Below are positions 9,552-18,740 of a stretch of 23,791 bases of DNA, piece after piece. A program made the position numbers and the translations under genes. Source of the stretch: Chara braunii (Eukaryota; Streptophyta; Charophyceae; Charales; Characeae); contig BFEA01000010.1 of NCBI GenBank assembly GCA_003427395.1, forward strand, positions 1,841,233 to 1,865,023, in the 5' to 3' direction. The notes beneath the pieces are model-generated. The model saw only the letters and a program-made list of their open reading frames with translations, searched no databases and was not told the DNA's origin. The number at the start of each line of letters is the position of its first letter. The stretch's first letter is position 1.

Positions 9552-11627
9552 TTACCTCCCTTAGGTTTTCGTGCAGTATGAGGGAGGAAGTTTTTAAGAG
9601 TTTGGTAGACTGCTTCTGACCCAGTAGCCAGAGTGGCTCTCAGAGCTCTGGGGTTAAGGGCTTTCAGCTCATCGTCCTCTTTCCCCTAACTCATGGTGAA
9701 CACATGCGGAATTCTCATTTCTAGATCTTTCACCGCCTCGCAAATACTAGTCATTCTTGTATTTAATCTACTCATCTGGTCTATCATGTCTTTCATCTTT
9801 CCTAAGTTTTTTTTTGCCGATTCCTTACATACTTCGTCTTCTTCAGGTTCAATTTCAATCAGTGGAACATCTCCTTCTGCCTCACTTATCCTTGCTCTCT
9901 TTTTTAGCTGATCACTTAGCTCGTCAACTTCTTCCACCCAAACAAACGGATCCTCTTTCTCTTGCCATATACGAAACATGGCTGGGGTACTTGGTCAGAG
10001 CCCCGCAACCTTAAAGTGCTTCCTTCCTTGTACCTCCGGGGATATTCGGGTCAATTCGTCTTCCTCGCTTATCGAATACATCTCCATCTATGCTAGATGT
10101 GATCACTTCATCCCGCTCATTCGTTCTTCGAACATGACATTTTTTTACTCTATGTCATTTTATCATACAATGCGTACATACGCATTCACTGTAATTTATC
10201 CATCCTTTTCCGGACCCCTGACCGTTCCATTGTTCATCACTCCTACCAAAACCCCTACCATAGTTTTGGTTATAATTCTAATCATAGCCCTGACCATAAG
10301 CTTCATTGTACCCTTGTCCAATCTGATTGAAATTTGTCTGATTGTAATTTTCCGGTTGAACTCTTCCTTGATTGCCCTAATTTTCTCCTTGCCCGCCGTT
10401 TCCTCTTCCTCCGAATCCTCTTCCTCCTTGACTATTTCCTCGCCCTCCATTCCTACCTCTACCATGCCCCTGTCCGTGTCCTTGCCCTTGGAACAGTTGC
10501 GGCCCTTGATTACCGTGTGGTGACAGAGCGTGTTGTGACTGACTCTCATCTGCCCCTTGACCTTGTGATGGTTCTGCTCCAGCTTCCTGCATTTGGGGCA
10601 AACTCGGGTACATCTCTATTTGCCTAAGACCCGGCCATTGATTTTTGGGGAAATATCCAGGTCATGCTCCCATAGGAGCTACGACCGGCCATGGTCCAAG
10701 TTGGGAAGCCGGAGCTGGCGCTCCTGGAGCATTTGGCATCACCTCTTGCTGTGAGTTCTGCCTCTTTCCATCTCCTTGCTTCCTTGATGCCTGGTTTTGA
10801 TTTTGCTTTTGGGCTCTCTTAGACTGTACTATCTGCCCATGTTTTCTCCCTTCTTTATTTCCTTCCTCTTCCTCCCCATATTTCTTTTTGTTCGTCGCTT
10901 GTCCGACTGTCGTCACCTTTCCTAACTCCACTTTATCTTTTAATTCTTTTAGTTGCGTTACCGTACTGCTTATCATCCCTCCCAGAGCCGAGTCTGCTCC
11001 TTGGATGACACCTACCTCCTTCCTTCTCTTCCTTTCCATCTTTACCTGATGGTGGAATACCTGGTTCAAATCTTTCGATGCCAAGTTTCTTTTTATCGTC
11101 TCCCATGATGTTTTCCTTCCCGGTGCTCCTCCACGGGTTAGTTTCATAGCCTCATAGCCCGAGAATTTTCCCAAAAATATTACACACTGTATCTCCTCGG
11201 AAAGTTCTGGAACTCGTTCCGCCATTTTCTCAAAGGCTGTTGGAAATGCTCCTATTGTAGTAAAATCATTCCTGTTGATGTTGTGGAGCTGGTCAATTGT
11301 CCGTAACCCATCTTCCAGCTTATACTTCCTCTGCATCTCTTTCTTGAAATTGTTCCATTCTCCCTGGGCATCGATTACAATCTTTTCGATCTCGGGGCGA
11401 AATTCCCACCACACGTACTCAAATAGTTGGGCGAATTTTTCCGCCGGTGTTAGTCGATTGAAGACTTGCTCCAACAATTTAACCCAGTGCGACACTCGCT
11501 CTCCTTTCAAGGGAAAAATTTATATCCTAGGCAGTTGAGATCTCTTGACATTTCTATTATCCAGTAATTGCGCGATTTCAGCTGCGGTTATGGACCTTTG
11601 TCCTCCTGTCCCATTAGCGTCCCCCAT
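9509..11627 (-). pseudogene. gag: gag of the gypsy element, with CCHC zinc knuckle
   Basis: Gag forms the virus-like particle. I take the ATG at 11627 as start: the frame then reads into a helical capsid-like region (GERVSHWVKLLEQVF, FKKEMQRKYKL) across a TAA at 11520-11522. A Gln/Pro/Gly-rich region follows, with GRGRNGGRGNSQGGRG near 10430-10480. A zinc knuckle CX2CX4HX4C lies at 10137-10178 (CTHC, His, KKC), with a TGA at 10155-10157 just before its His. After a frameshift at 10011-10013 the C-terminal part has a coiled-coil-like KKRARISEAEGD to MIDQMSRLNTRM stretch (9690-9979). Other stops are TGA 10662-10664, TAG 10377-10379, TAG 10278-10280, TGA 9995-9997 and TAG 9686-9688. The frame closes at TAG 9509-9511. 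Confidence 0.82.
10137..10178 (-). other. CCHC zinc knuckle of Gag nucleocapsid
   Basis: The minus strand encodes Cys-X2-Cys-X4-His-X4-Cys with exact spacing. The residue before the His, usually Gly, is replaced by a TGA stop (GGA to TGA would explain it). This motif binds RNA in retroelement nucleocapsids. Confidence 0.85.
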
Positions 11628-11797
11628 TCTTCCCACAGTTCCATGTAAATCTGTTTTGCACCTGCAAAAACGACGGATTGTCAGATTACTCTCGATCGTC
11701 TTACTTTTTTTTTTTTTAGGCTTTTTCCTTGCCCCAAGATATCATTCAAGACCTAGGTTACCAGATCTGACGTCCGGGGCCCCCCTGACCGTCCGGG

Positions 11798-11815
11798 GTT
11801 GTCCGATCGGACAAC
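11798..11815. repeat. Perfect 18-bp palindrome GTTGTCCGATCGGACAAC
   Basis: The palindrome sits in a GC-rich cluster just before a run of 22 A. The same half-sites reappear at 14523-14532 and 14592-14601, there separated by about 60 bases, so the two loci share the motif in different spacing. The 13-mer CCCCCTGACCGTC is also found at both (11781 and 14548). Confidence 0.85.
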
Positions 11816-11908
11816 TTGTCGGACGTCCCCCCTGGACAGTTTGTCCGAAGCCCGAATGGCCAAAAAAAAAAAAAAAAAAAAAAACCATAAAAATTTCCGA
11901 AAACAAAC

Positions 11909-12044
11909 TATGTTATGCAGAAACATAAATTGAACAACTTTTGCCTTGGGGTTACATCGAAATTCTATTTAAATTTTAAAATTAAAAATAAACGAAATTC
12001 TTTATGTTACACAGAAAAATAAAATGAACAACTTTTTGCCTTGG
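11909..12044. repeat. Direct repeat, about 40 bp, 94 bases apart
   Basis: Copies at 11909-11948 and 12003-12044 share TATGTTA..CAGAAA.ATAAA.TGAACAACTTT(T)TGCCTTGG with a few differences. The separating DNA is AT-rich. Confidence 0.8.
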
Positions 12045-12060
12045 CCTTGCTACTGTTTCC

Positions 12061-12454
12061 TTCCTAGTGTGAGTATGTGTGCCGCAGTGTGCGTGCGCGT
12101 GGGTGTCGGTGTGTGTTTGTGTGAGTAGAGAGTGCATTTGTGTGTTTCCCCAGTGGGAAGGAAACCGTATCTGAATTTTCCCTAGGGAAACACACACAGA
12201 TGTTTGCGTGTGTAGAGAGTGCATCTGTGTGTGTTTCAAGCTGTTTTGAGCAAAAACAAAAACAGGGAGGTGTCTGTGTGTGTAGAGAGTGCATCTGTGT
12301 GTGTTTCCCCCGGGAAAAATTTTCAGGTTGAAACACACATAAATGCACTTTCTACACACACAGACATCTTCTAGGGAAAAAGTAGACATGCACTCTCTAC
12401 ACACACATACATCTCTCAGGGAAAAAGTACAGATGCACTCTCTACACACACAGA
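12061..12454. repeat. GT/CA-rich block of a repeated 25-base module, left arm
   Basis: The module TGTAGAGAGTGCATCTGTGT occurs at 12208-12235 and 12278-12305, with a variant near 12124, on the plus strand. Inverted copies lie at about 12334-12361, 12384-12410 and 12430-12453. CCCYRGGGAAA-type palindromic words (for example CCCTAGGGAAA) separate them. Confidence 0.85.
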
Positions 12455-12603
12455 CTATGTTGCACGCCCGGCCGCGGCCGGGGGGTCCGAATCGGCCGCG
12501 GCCTCGGCGGATGGCCGAATCGGCTCGGTTCGGCCTAGGCCGACCAACCGAGTTGCGTGCAGGATTTTTTTTTTTTTTTTAACGCATAAATATATATATA
12601 TAT

Positions 12604-12644
12604 ATATGGGCCTGTGGGGCTAAAAAAACCCTACACGCCCATAT
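12604..12644. repeat. Hairpin beside (TA)n
   Basis: Arms ATATGGGC (12604-12611) and GCCCATAT (12637-12644) are perfectly complementary, with further partial pairing of TGTGGGG to CCCTACA around an A-rich loop. A TA run precedes it. Confidence 0.75.
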
Positions 12645-12680
12645 TTTTTTGAGGGCCATTATTGTTTTCAATTGCGTAAC

Positions 12681-12716
12681 AAAAAAAAAAAAAAAAAAAA
12701 AAAAAGATTTGGAAAC

Positions 12717-12749
<33 letters not shown>

Positions 12750-12790
12750 GCCCCCCCCCCCACACAAAAAAAAAAAAAAAAAAAAAAAAA
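12681..12790. repeat. Poly(A)-poly(G)-poly(C)-poly(A) tract
   Basis: Twenty-five A (12681-12705), 30 G (12719-12748), 11 C (12751-12761) and 25 A (12766-12790) follow each other with only short spacers. The frames that translate this are artefacts. Run lengths may be affected by sequencing. Confidence 0.9.
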
Positions 12791-13332
12791 GATAATTGTA
12801 AACATTGCACAATTTCTATTTGCAATTTTGCACTGATTTACGAAAAAAAAATTCCTCGCAACTTCGCAAGACACAAGTTGAAAACATTCATGCAACTGCA
12901 TGTAGAACTTTTTTGAACTTGGTTGTTTGTCGATTTTCAATTTTTCACCAACACTCACACGCAAACAATCTCAGGCATGCCCAGTCATGCCGCACACACT
13001 TAAGAAGGAGGGGAGAGGACATAGAGTACACAATGCACACAAACAGAGTAAGCAGTAGAAAGTTTCGGAAACCACTATGCACAGGTGTGAAGATAACACT
13101 GGGTGTTTGAACCGTGTTTCTCACTATCTGACTTACTCCCAAGAGTCCCAACAAATGATCACAATAAGATACCTGCGAGGGCAACAAAAGAACAGTACAA
13201 GATTAAGCTGATGTGAACCAATATCACTATGGCCTCTGCCTGCCCGACTATAGGCTCTCATGCTACGGGCCTAGGCCACAGGGCCTCCCGTCCTAGTGAT
13301 AGCTCGGGCCTGCTTTTCGAATAGCGCAGGTC

Positions 13333-13354
13333 CTCTCTCTCTCTCTCTCTCTCT

Positions 13355-13390
<36 letters not shown>
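13333..13390. repeat. (TC)n(TA)n microsatellite
   Basis: A TC run from about 13333 passes into a TA run ending at 13390, the same TC/TA pairing seen at 173-226 in reverse order. Confidence 0.95.
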
Positions 13391-13394
<4 letters not shown>

Positions 13395-13471
13395 CTCCGA
13401 CGAAACAGTTTGTCACAGCCCCTCGTTTGTTGTCCTCTTCTCTCTCTCTACCTACGGTTTACCGGGCAGTT

Positions 13472-13488
13472 NNNNNNNNNNNNNNNNN
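13472..13488. other. Sequence gap (17 N)
   Basis: Seventeen undetermined bases lie between a unique stretch and an A-rich run. The real distance is unknown. The gap falls inside the foldback block, so the two sides need not be correctly joined. Confidence 0.98.
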
Positions 13489-13552
13489 AAAAAAATAAGA
13501 AAACCCGCTTTTCTCGTTTTTTTTTTTACTTTTTTTTTTTTTTTGGATTGAT

Positions 13553-13556
13553 TAAG

Positions 13557-13592
<36 letters not shown>

Positions 13593-13625
13593 GGGGGATG
13601 GGTCGCCCCCCCAACCCCCACTCAA

Positions 13626-13665
<40 letters not shown>

Positions 13666-13763
13666 ACACGCTCACTTGCTTGCGCCGAAGTTGCGCGGGG
13701 TCCCGCCCGCGCAACTTCGGCGAGAAAGTGAGTGTGTGTGTCTGTGTGTGGGAAATGCGCGCC

Positions 13764-13810
<47 letters not shown>

Positions 13811-13925
13811 CGCGCGCCGTGGAGTGGAGGGAGGACCCCTCCCCCACCAACCAATCAATCAATCAATTAATCAATCAATCAATCAATCAATCAACCAATC
13901 AATAAATCAATCAATAAATAAACAG
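13553..13925. repeat. Nested imperfect palindrome of GATT/AATC, CA/GT and GC words
   Basis: (GATT)n at about 13553-13590 opposes (AATC)n at 13852-13925. GGTGGGGGATGG opposes CCCCTCCCCCACC, and (CA)n opposes GTGAGTGTGTGTG. The centre is a perfect 17-bp stem, 13683-13699 with 13706-13722, around a 6-base loop. A GC and a GA run (13765-13807) interrupt the right side. Confidence 0.85.
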
Positions 13926-14131
13926 TCAATCAATGAATTTTTTTTTGTTTTCTATTGATTTATTTTTTTTTTGTAGTGTTTGAAATCCACCCCCCCGTTT
14001 TCGAAATTTTTATGTTTTTTTTTTTGCGAGGAGGTAGGGCCCCCCCACCCACTCGAGACCCGTTCCCCGTTCCCCGCCCCCCAACCCCCCTCCCTGATTC
14101 GCAGCGGCATCGACCAAAAGTTCTCGGCCGG

Positions 14132-14360
14132 CCCGGCCGCGGCCGGGGGGGTCCCGGCCTAGGCCACCGGCCGCGGCCTGGGCCGAACCAGGCCGTGGCC
14201 ACCGTGCAATATAGCACACAGACACTCTCATCACACACAGACAGGGAGATGTCTATGTGTGTAGAGAGTGCATCTGTGTATGAATGTTTTTGCTGAGAAC
14301 AGCCTGTGTTTGTGTGTGTAGAGAGTGCATCTGTGTGTGTTTTTCCCTGGGAAAACACAC
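14132..14360. repeat. Right-arm GC block and GT/CA module block
   Basis: CCCGGCCGCGGCCGGGGGG at 14132 repeats the left-arm word at 12467. CGTGCAATATAG (14203-14214) is the reverse complement of CTATGTTGCACG (12455-12466) with one mismatch. The modules TGTAGAGAGTGCATCTGTG follow at 14256 and 14312. TGTTTTTGCTGAGAACAGC (14285-14303) matches the reverse complement of 12240-12258 at 17 of 19 positions. Confidence 0.8.
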
Positions 14361-14815
14361 ACTGATGTCGGGAAGGATCACCATCACACCTCCCCCACCG
14401 TATCTGATTTTTTTTTTTTTTTTCTTAGAAAAGCCTGAAATTTTTGTTGGGGGGATCCCCAAGTGGTGCGCAGACCCCACCCGTTTTTTTTTGTTTTTTC
14501 GTTTTTTTTTTGGCAAAAAAATTGTTGTCCGATTTTCTAGACAACTTCCCCCTGACCGTCTCCGGGAGACGTCTGGGAGAGACGTCTCCCCATCGGACAA
14601 CTGGTACCATAGTTCAAGACTCTTTTTACCTACAGTTTTATCTTGTTCTTTATTACTTTCTACCTTCCCTGCTCTTTTAACACTAACTCACACCTACTAG
14701 CCTTCCTAGTTTACGTGCCCCTAATTAGTACCCCTACTATGCTTAAATATTTGAGCCGACCTCTTCGTTATTTAGATCAAAACGAGATTGGCTCCAGACA
14801 TCTTCCCGGATTTCT

Positions 14816-15581
14816 TTACCATTCTACCCTTCCAATCTCTTCAGCTGACATCCAATCTCACGTCCATGAGTCATATACCATTCCAAACATTATAGGGATA
14901 CCGTTAATGTATGCCTTGATTTTATGTTCCGCCTTAAGTCTTTCCCAATACGTCTGCCTTGGCTCCATGAAATGGACACGGACATAAGCATTTACCATAA
15001 ATAGGATTTCCTCAAAGTCCCTATTAGCCATTTTTGTTCTCATTTTCAAATATAGGCAATAAAGGGTTTGAGGCGTGAAAATTTCACATCCTCTCTGAGA
15101 TGCCGCTTGGCCTGCCAAGGCTGCTTGTTCCACGTTTACGTGTCCTTTGAAAGCTTCATCAATGATGAAGTCCGGAAGAGTGGCTATTATATAGTCGGTG
15201 GAATACACAAAATCTGATGCCCACGTTGCTTCTATCATTGGTATGACTGGTCAGAATTCCCCCCAGCTTGCCTCTCTTATTTTGTCCTCAAGGACCGTCC
15301 CGACAATTAAGATGCATCGCGATAGGGGTTGACTATGTCCAACGATCAGGTCTACCCCGTACATCCTCCATAGATGCGACGAAAGATACTAGGTTGCTCG
15401 TACTATTATACTTTCTCTATCTGGGGTGTGCCCAATTTCTACCCATACAAATGCTTCGGGCCCGATCTAGGTGCCCCACCATGCGGTGATTTCTACTTAG
15501 GCCTCAAGGAAGTGACATCTTCAACCCCTATTGAATACGAACGGGCAGCTCAACCCCAAATCCCTGATTGGTGTACGACAT
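14816..15581 (-). pseudogene. Unrecognised protein, copy 1 of a tandem paralogous pair
   Basis: I do not recognise the family. The frame starts at an ATG (15581) followed by SYTNQ, parallel to the start of copy 2. Landmarks: AWWGT then GPEAFVWVE (near 15445), YLSSHLW, TLPDFIIDEAF (near 15165), IFTPQTLY, NRDFEEILFMVNAYVRVHF, YWERLK, and GIPIMFGMVYDSW next to the end. Breaks are stops after residue 17 and near residue 26, a frameshift near 15500, a TAG before IGPEAF, a TAG before YLSS, a TGA before PVIP, and a TGA at 14858-14860 where copy 2 has Gly. The frame ends at TAA 14816-14818. An intact protein would have roughly 250 residues, be mostly helical and have no signal peptide or membrane span. 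A capsid-like or retroelement accessory role is possible but unproven. Confidence 0.6.
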
Positions 15582-15915
15582 CTTGGGCGATCTCCGGTGG
15601 CCTGAGCGGTGCAAAGGAAGAGACAAAAAAACAGACAATACTTATGCGTAAGTTCTATTTAGTACCGACATATCCTTTCCCATTACAATTAATAATTCTC
15701 TATTTTCTTTCTTAATCCTGCTCGAGATATGAACGTTTTTAGCCTAAGGCTTCATATCTCTTTATGTCATACCCTTTTCTCCTCTCAGTACACTCATTCA
15801 TTACTCCTTCCTCCTCTGGCAACTTAGACAAGCAAATGTCTTCCTTCAACTTCCTCATCTTCCCTTTTTTGCCCCTCATGCCCTCCTATCATCTCAATGT
15901 CCTTCCCTATCATTC

Positions 15916-16684
15916 TTAGAATACAAACCCTCTCTCTTCTTCTTCCATTTCACTTACCATTACCCAGTCCCCAGACCAGAAGTTATAGACCAAGCCAAAC
16001 ATGGCGGGAATACCATCCACGCAGATTCCCGTGCATACTTCCTCCTTCAACTTTTCCCAATACCCAAATTTTTCCTCCATAAGGTAAGTTCGGGCATATG
16101 TGTCTACGATGGACAAAATGTTGCTAAAATCATTTTCAGCTAGCTCAGGGCCCATCTCTAGTAGATCATATGAGGGGTGGAGAAATCGTATCCTCTATTA
16201 GGTACTCTCAGTACGGCTTCAACGACCAACTCTACTCTTGCTTGACCATTAAACGCGTCATTGATGATGAAATCAGGGAGAGTTGTGGAGGGGTGGTTCT
16301 AATGTAGCGGATCGGAAGAACAAAGTCTTCGGTCGGACGCATTTTGACTTCCTTCCTAACTTCTCCTACTCGGATCCAGACGTTGAGTGCCACTTCTACC
16401 ATCCCTGTAAGTTGTAGTAGATATTTTTTCCCTCCTTGACTGAGATTCATTTCATGACCATGCCAGAGACGGGTAGACAGGTAGAGGATGACTCTCACAC
16501 TACTGCATTCTTCTACCGTATCCCAACTCGTCTCTACCCACATAAATGCCTCATTTCCCAACGAGTTGCCCTACCATGACTCGCAAAGTTCCGCTCTGAC
16601 TTTCCCCTTTGGTAGCGTCATTTCTAGCCCATCACTGTTCCTAACTGGTGCCTCGACCCTGGAAACCTGCTCCGCGTAAGGCAT
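15916..16684 (-). pseudogene. Unrecognised protein, copy 2 of a tandem paralogous pair
   Basis: This is the upstream and slightly better preserved paralogue of the frame at 14816-15581. It starts with ATG at 16684 (MPYAEQ). Shared landmarks: ESWWGN with a TAG at 16571-16573 inside it, GNEAFMWVE, YLSTRLW, TLPDFIINDAF (in a shifted frame, 16150-16290), NDFSNILSIVDTYARTYL, YWEKLKEE, GIPAMFGLVYNFWSGDW, and an acidic end. The two frameshifts, near 16290 and near 16155, bracket a segment of about 45 codons read in another frame. Identity to copy 1 by eye is about 35-40 per cent over the aligned parts, so the duplication is old or the copies came separately. It lies between the tRNA-Asp primer binding site and gag, on the same strand as both. 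Confidence 0.62.
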
Positions 16685-17157
16685 TTTGATTGAATTCGGG
16701 CGACCTCTTTAGTGACCTGTTTATATAAAAGGCAAAACAGGAACAACCATTTAATGTACTTTATAATTACTGACTTCTGGTACCCTTACTAAGGAGTAAC
16801 CCGACTTACGATCATACCTGTTATTAATCAAAGACTTTCAATAAAACTAGATTTCCCCCTGTATCATTAGGTTTACCCTTTGACTCTTTAGTTCCTTGTT
16901 GATGTTTATTGCTCATTTGACTGATAAGTCTAGTACGAGTTGAACAAGGACCATAATGATCTGAACGTCGCGTTATCACGTCTCCCCAGTTTGAATATCT
17001 TTCTCCTCACCACCTCAGATGGATATCTTCAAACATCGTTCCCAATCAAAACGAGGGAAAGTTTTGGCTTTATTGTGACCTGTTTCCTTTCCTATCGAAG
17101 CGTTCCTCAAATAATCCCCCTGTATAGTAGGTATGAGATCAACCCGCATAACTCTAC

Positions 17158-17613
17158 CTAGCATAGGAAGAATAATGCTAAGGTGATGCATAACCTATGA
17201 TTCGTTGGCATATTCCGAGATACCACGGGAGGATCAGGTACATTTGGTGGTGGAGTTGGAAGAGCAGGCCGACATGGCTGGGGAATGACGACCAGCTGCT
17301 TAAGATGGCGTGCCATGGAAGAAGACAGGGATGAATATGTCATTGGATAGGATCGAGAAGGCGGTTCGAATCGCGGAGGTGGAGCACCATAATGTTGTTC
17401 GTACTTTTAGGAATAGTATGCCATTCTTCCAGGGGATGGCGTGCGCTCGCGGAAGTCTTTCTGATGTCTGCACAAACGTATCCCTTCCCATTTTTCCTCC
17501 TCTTCCTCTTCTTCCTCCCGCTCTTCTTTTTTCCTTGTCAAATCAATAGGCTTATCTGTAGCCTTCCCTTGCCGTCCACCTCTTTCCCTTCCGGTTCCTG
17601 ATCCACGCGACAT
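17158..17613 (-). pseudogene. Charged and proline-rich disordered frame
   Basis: The frame starts at ATG 17613 (MSRGSG) and has a Gly/Arg-rich first 20 residues, PIDLT, an acidic run of about nine Glu, then a basic segment and SPGRMAYYS. After an in-frame TAA at 17407-17409 the same frame continues with a Tyr/Pro-rich part (HYGAPPPRFEPPSRSYP) and PALPTPPPNVPDPP until a stop near 17158. It looks like an intrinsically disordered protein start such as the beginning of a Gag-like or coat-like ORF. It is the first coding-like sequence after the primer binding site at 18216-18232. The family is not recognised. The 16685-17157 and 15582-15915 stretches around the paralogue pair show nothing I can name. 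Confidence 0.4.
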
Positions 17614-18215
17614 GGCCAAAGGTATTACTTATAGAAATGTCATAAATGCCTATTCTTTAAATGACTAAGGCAACGTCTAAGACTGGGGACACGTATGGAT
17701 TCGAGAGGATATCAAAATGGTTGTGTAGTATAATCTATCTGTCTGATAAGCCTTAAATAAGGATGTCAAAAAATAGGAGTATGTGGTCGTCGTAGGGATA
17801 GGAAATGTCACAACCAAAAGGGACTATCATAGGAGAACCCTCTTGGGCGGACTTGGCGAGATCCGCCAACTTCTATTATGTAACTCGGCTCTTCTGCTAT
17901 CCCTATCGATGAAGGTGTATGCTCCCTCCTCAACAAGCAAAAGGATCAAGTATCTTCCCAGGGAGCGACAAAAGTACAAACTAAGACGTATAGTTATGAT
18001 CAGTAAGGTATTCCAGCTTATACTTGCAATATCTCAAGGCACTTTCCCAGACCCAAGGCTTGTATTAGTAGTCCGACAATCATTCTTATTATTATTCCTA
18101 CTACCTAGCGGAAGTTTATACAACACTCTACCCTTTCACTTGTCGTTTTGCTAGGGCTTCAATCAACAAGACCCATGTCCGTTCACATAAGACCTTGGCA
18201 CGCAACCGAAGGTCC

Positions 18216-18232
18216 CCCCGGCAACGGCGCCA
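18216..18232 (-). promoter_or_regulatory. Primer binding site complementary to tRNA-Asp 3' end
   Basis: The minus strand reads TGGCGCCGTTGCCGGGG, complementary to the 3' end of plant tRNA-Asp(GTC) including CCA. This 17-base word is the usual minus-strand primer binding site of several plant gypsy groups. Two bases separate it from a TG..CA-type LTR edge at 18235, the usual spacing. It primes first-strand cDNA synthesis of an element that extends to lower coordinates. Confidence 0.8.
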
Positions 18233-18234
18233 CC

Positions 18235-18740
18235 TGTCCCGCGCCCTGATGGGGAGCGCTGAACCTCACGGTCGTGTCGCGCAGGATGTTTTGTTTGAAA
18301 AGAATCAGTCACCACTCCGACCGTGCGCGTGTGCTATACCTCTCACGACGCCCTGCGAGAGGTCGGGGTGTCGCAAGGTAAAACTTACCTGTATCCAAGT
18401 GGATGTCACCACCCTTAGGTACGCGTATCCCTGCTGAGCTACCGACCCACATGCGAAGGTTTTTACATGCCTTGTTTAGGTAGGTCGGCCGAGGGCGTTT
18501 TCTCGATCGCTGTAGCATAACACGGGGTACGCGCGGTAAGACGCCTAGAACTGACCAATTAGATATTCAGGTTGAACTTTTAGAAGGCTGTCTATTTTTG
18601 CTTCTGCTTTCAAAACATATTATTCTTCTAATCACTGCGATCAAAGTACCAATCAAACCATTTTACTACCAAGGACACTCTATTCTACTTAACATATGAC
18701 TGAACATCAGATAGTATAGAAGTTATATAGGACGGATAAT
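18235..18740 (-). mobile_element. Putative 5' LTR, outer end undetermined
   Basis: The LTR would end at 18235 with ..GGGACA on the minus strand next to the primer binding site. A TATATAA-type box on the minus strand lies near 18726. No second LTR copy was found to set the other end, so the end coordinate is a guess covering the TATA-like site. Positions 18740-19608 show no gene; a perfect 8-bp hairpin CTAAGGGT-CAA-ACCCTTAG lies at 19275-19293. Confidence 0.4.

Larger units (their letters stand above)
3535..11627 (-). mobile_element. Degenerate Ty3/gypsy LTR-retrotransposon body, gag to integrase, minus strand
   Basis: The domain order gag, aspartic protease, reverse transcriptase, RNase H, integrase is diagnostic of Ty3/gypsy (Metaviridae-type) elements. 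Such elements copy themselves through RNA in cytoplasmic virus-like particles and integrate in the nucleus. All domains are present, but about 19 in-frame stops, at least five frameshifts, a 25-bp duplication and a 1.5-kb insertion in integrase make the copy non-functional. No LTR directly flanks the two ends in this window; the only candidate 5' end is the primer binding site near 18232. Individual domains are listed separately. Confidence 0.9.
11747..14620. other. Compound microsatellite/foldback block with mirrored module order
   Basis: No gene is visible here. From both outer sides inwards one meets: a GC-rich palindrome cluster next to a poly(A/T) run (11765-11882 and 14420-14600), a GT/GA-type block built from a TGTAGAGAGTGCATCTGTG module (12061-12454 and 14215-14360), a GC-only block with CCCGGCCGCGGCCGGGGGG (12467-12560 and 14125-14205), and poly(T)/poly(C) runs. 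The middle holds poly(A)-poly(G) tracts, unique sequence (12800-13320), TC/TA microsatellites, the N gap and a GATT/AATC palindrome. Some shared words are inverted, others direct. The simplest reading is a foldback-type repeat or two related compound repeats in near-opposite orientation. Confidence 0.55.

Noticed and set aside
12579-12964. Open frames translating poly(A), poly(G) and poly(C) tracts
   Set aside because: They only translate homopolymers, in three overlapping versions.
13580-13958. Plus-strand frames rich in His/Thr and Arg/Glu
   Set aside because: They are translations of the CA, GA and AATC microsatellites.
17783-18154. Plus-strand frame of 123 codons
   Set aside because: No domain, no conserved start context, and it lies between the primer binding site and the first minus-strand ORF; treated as chance.
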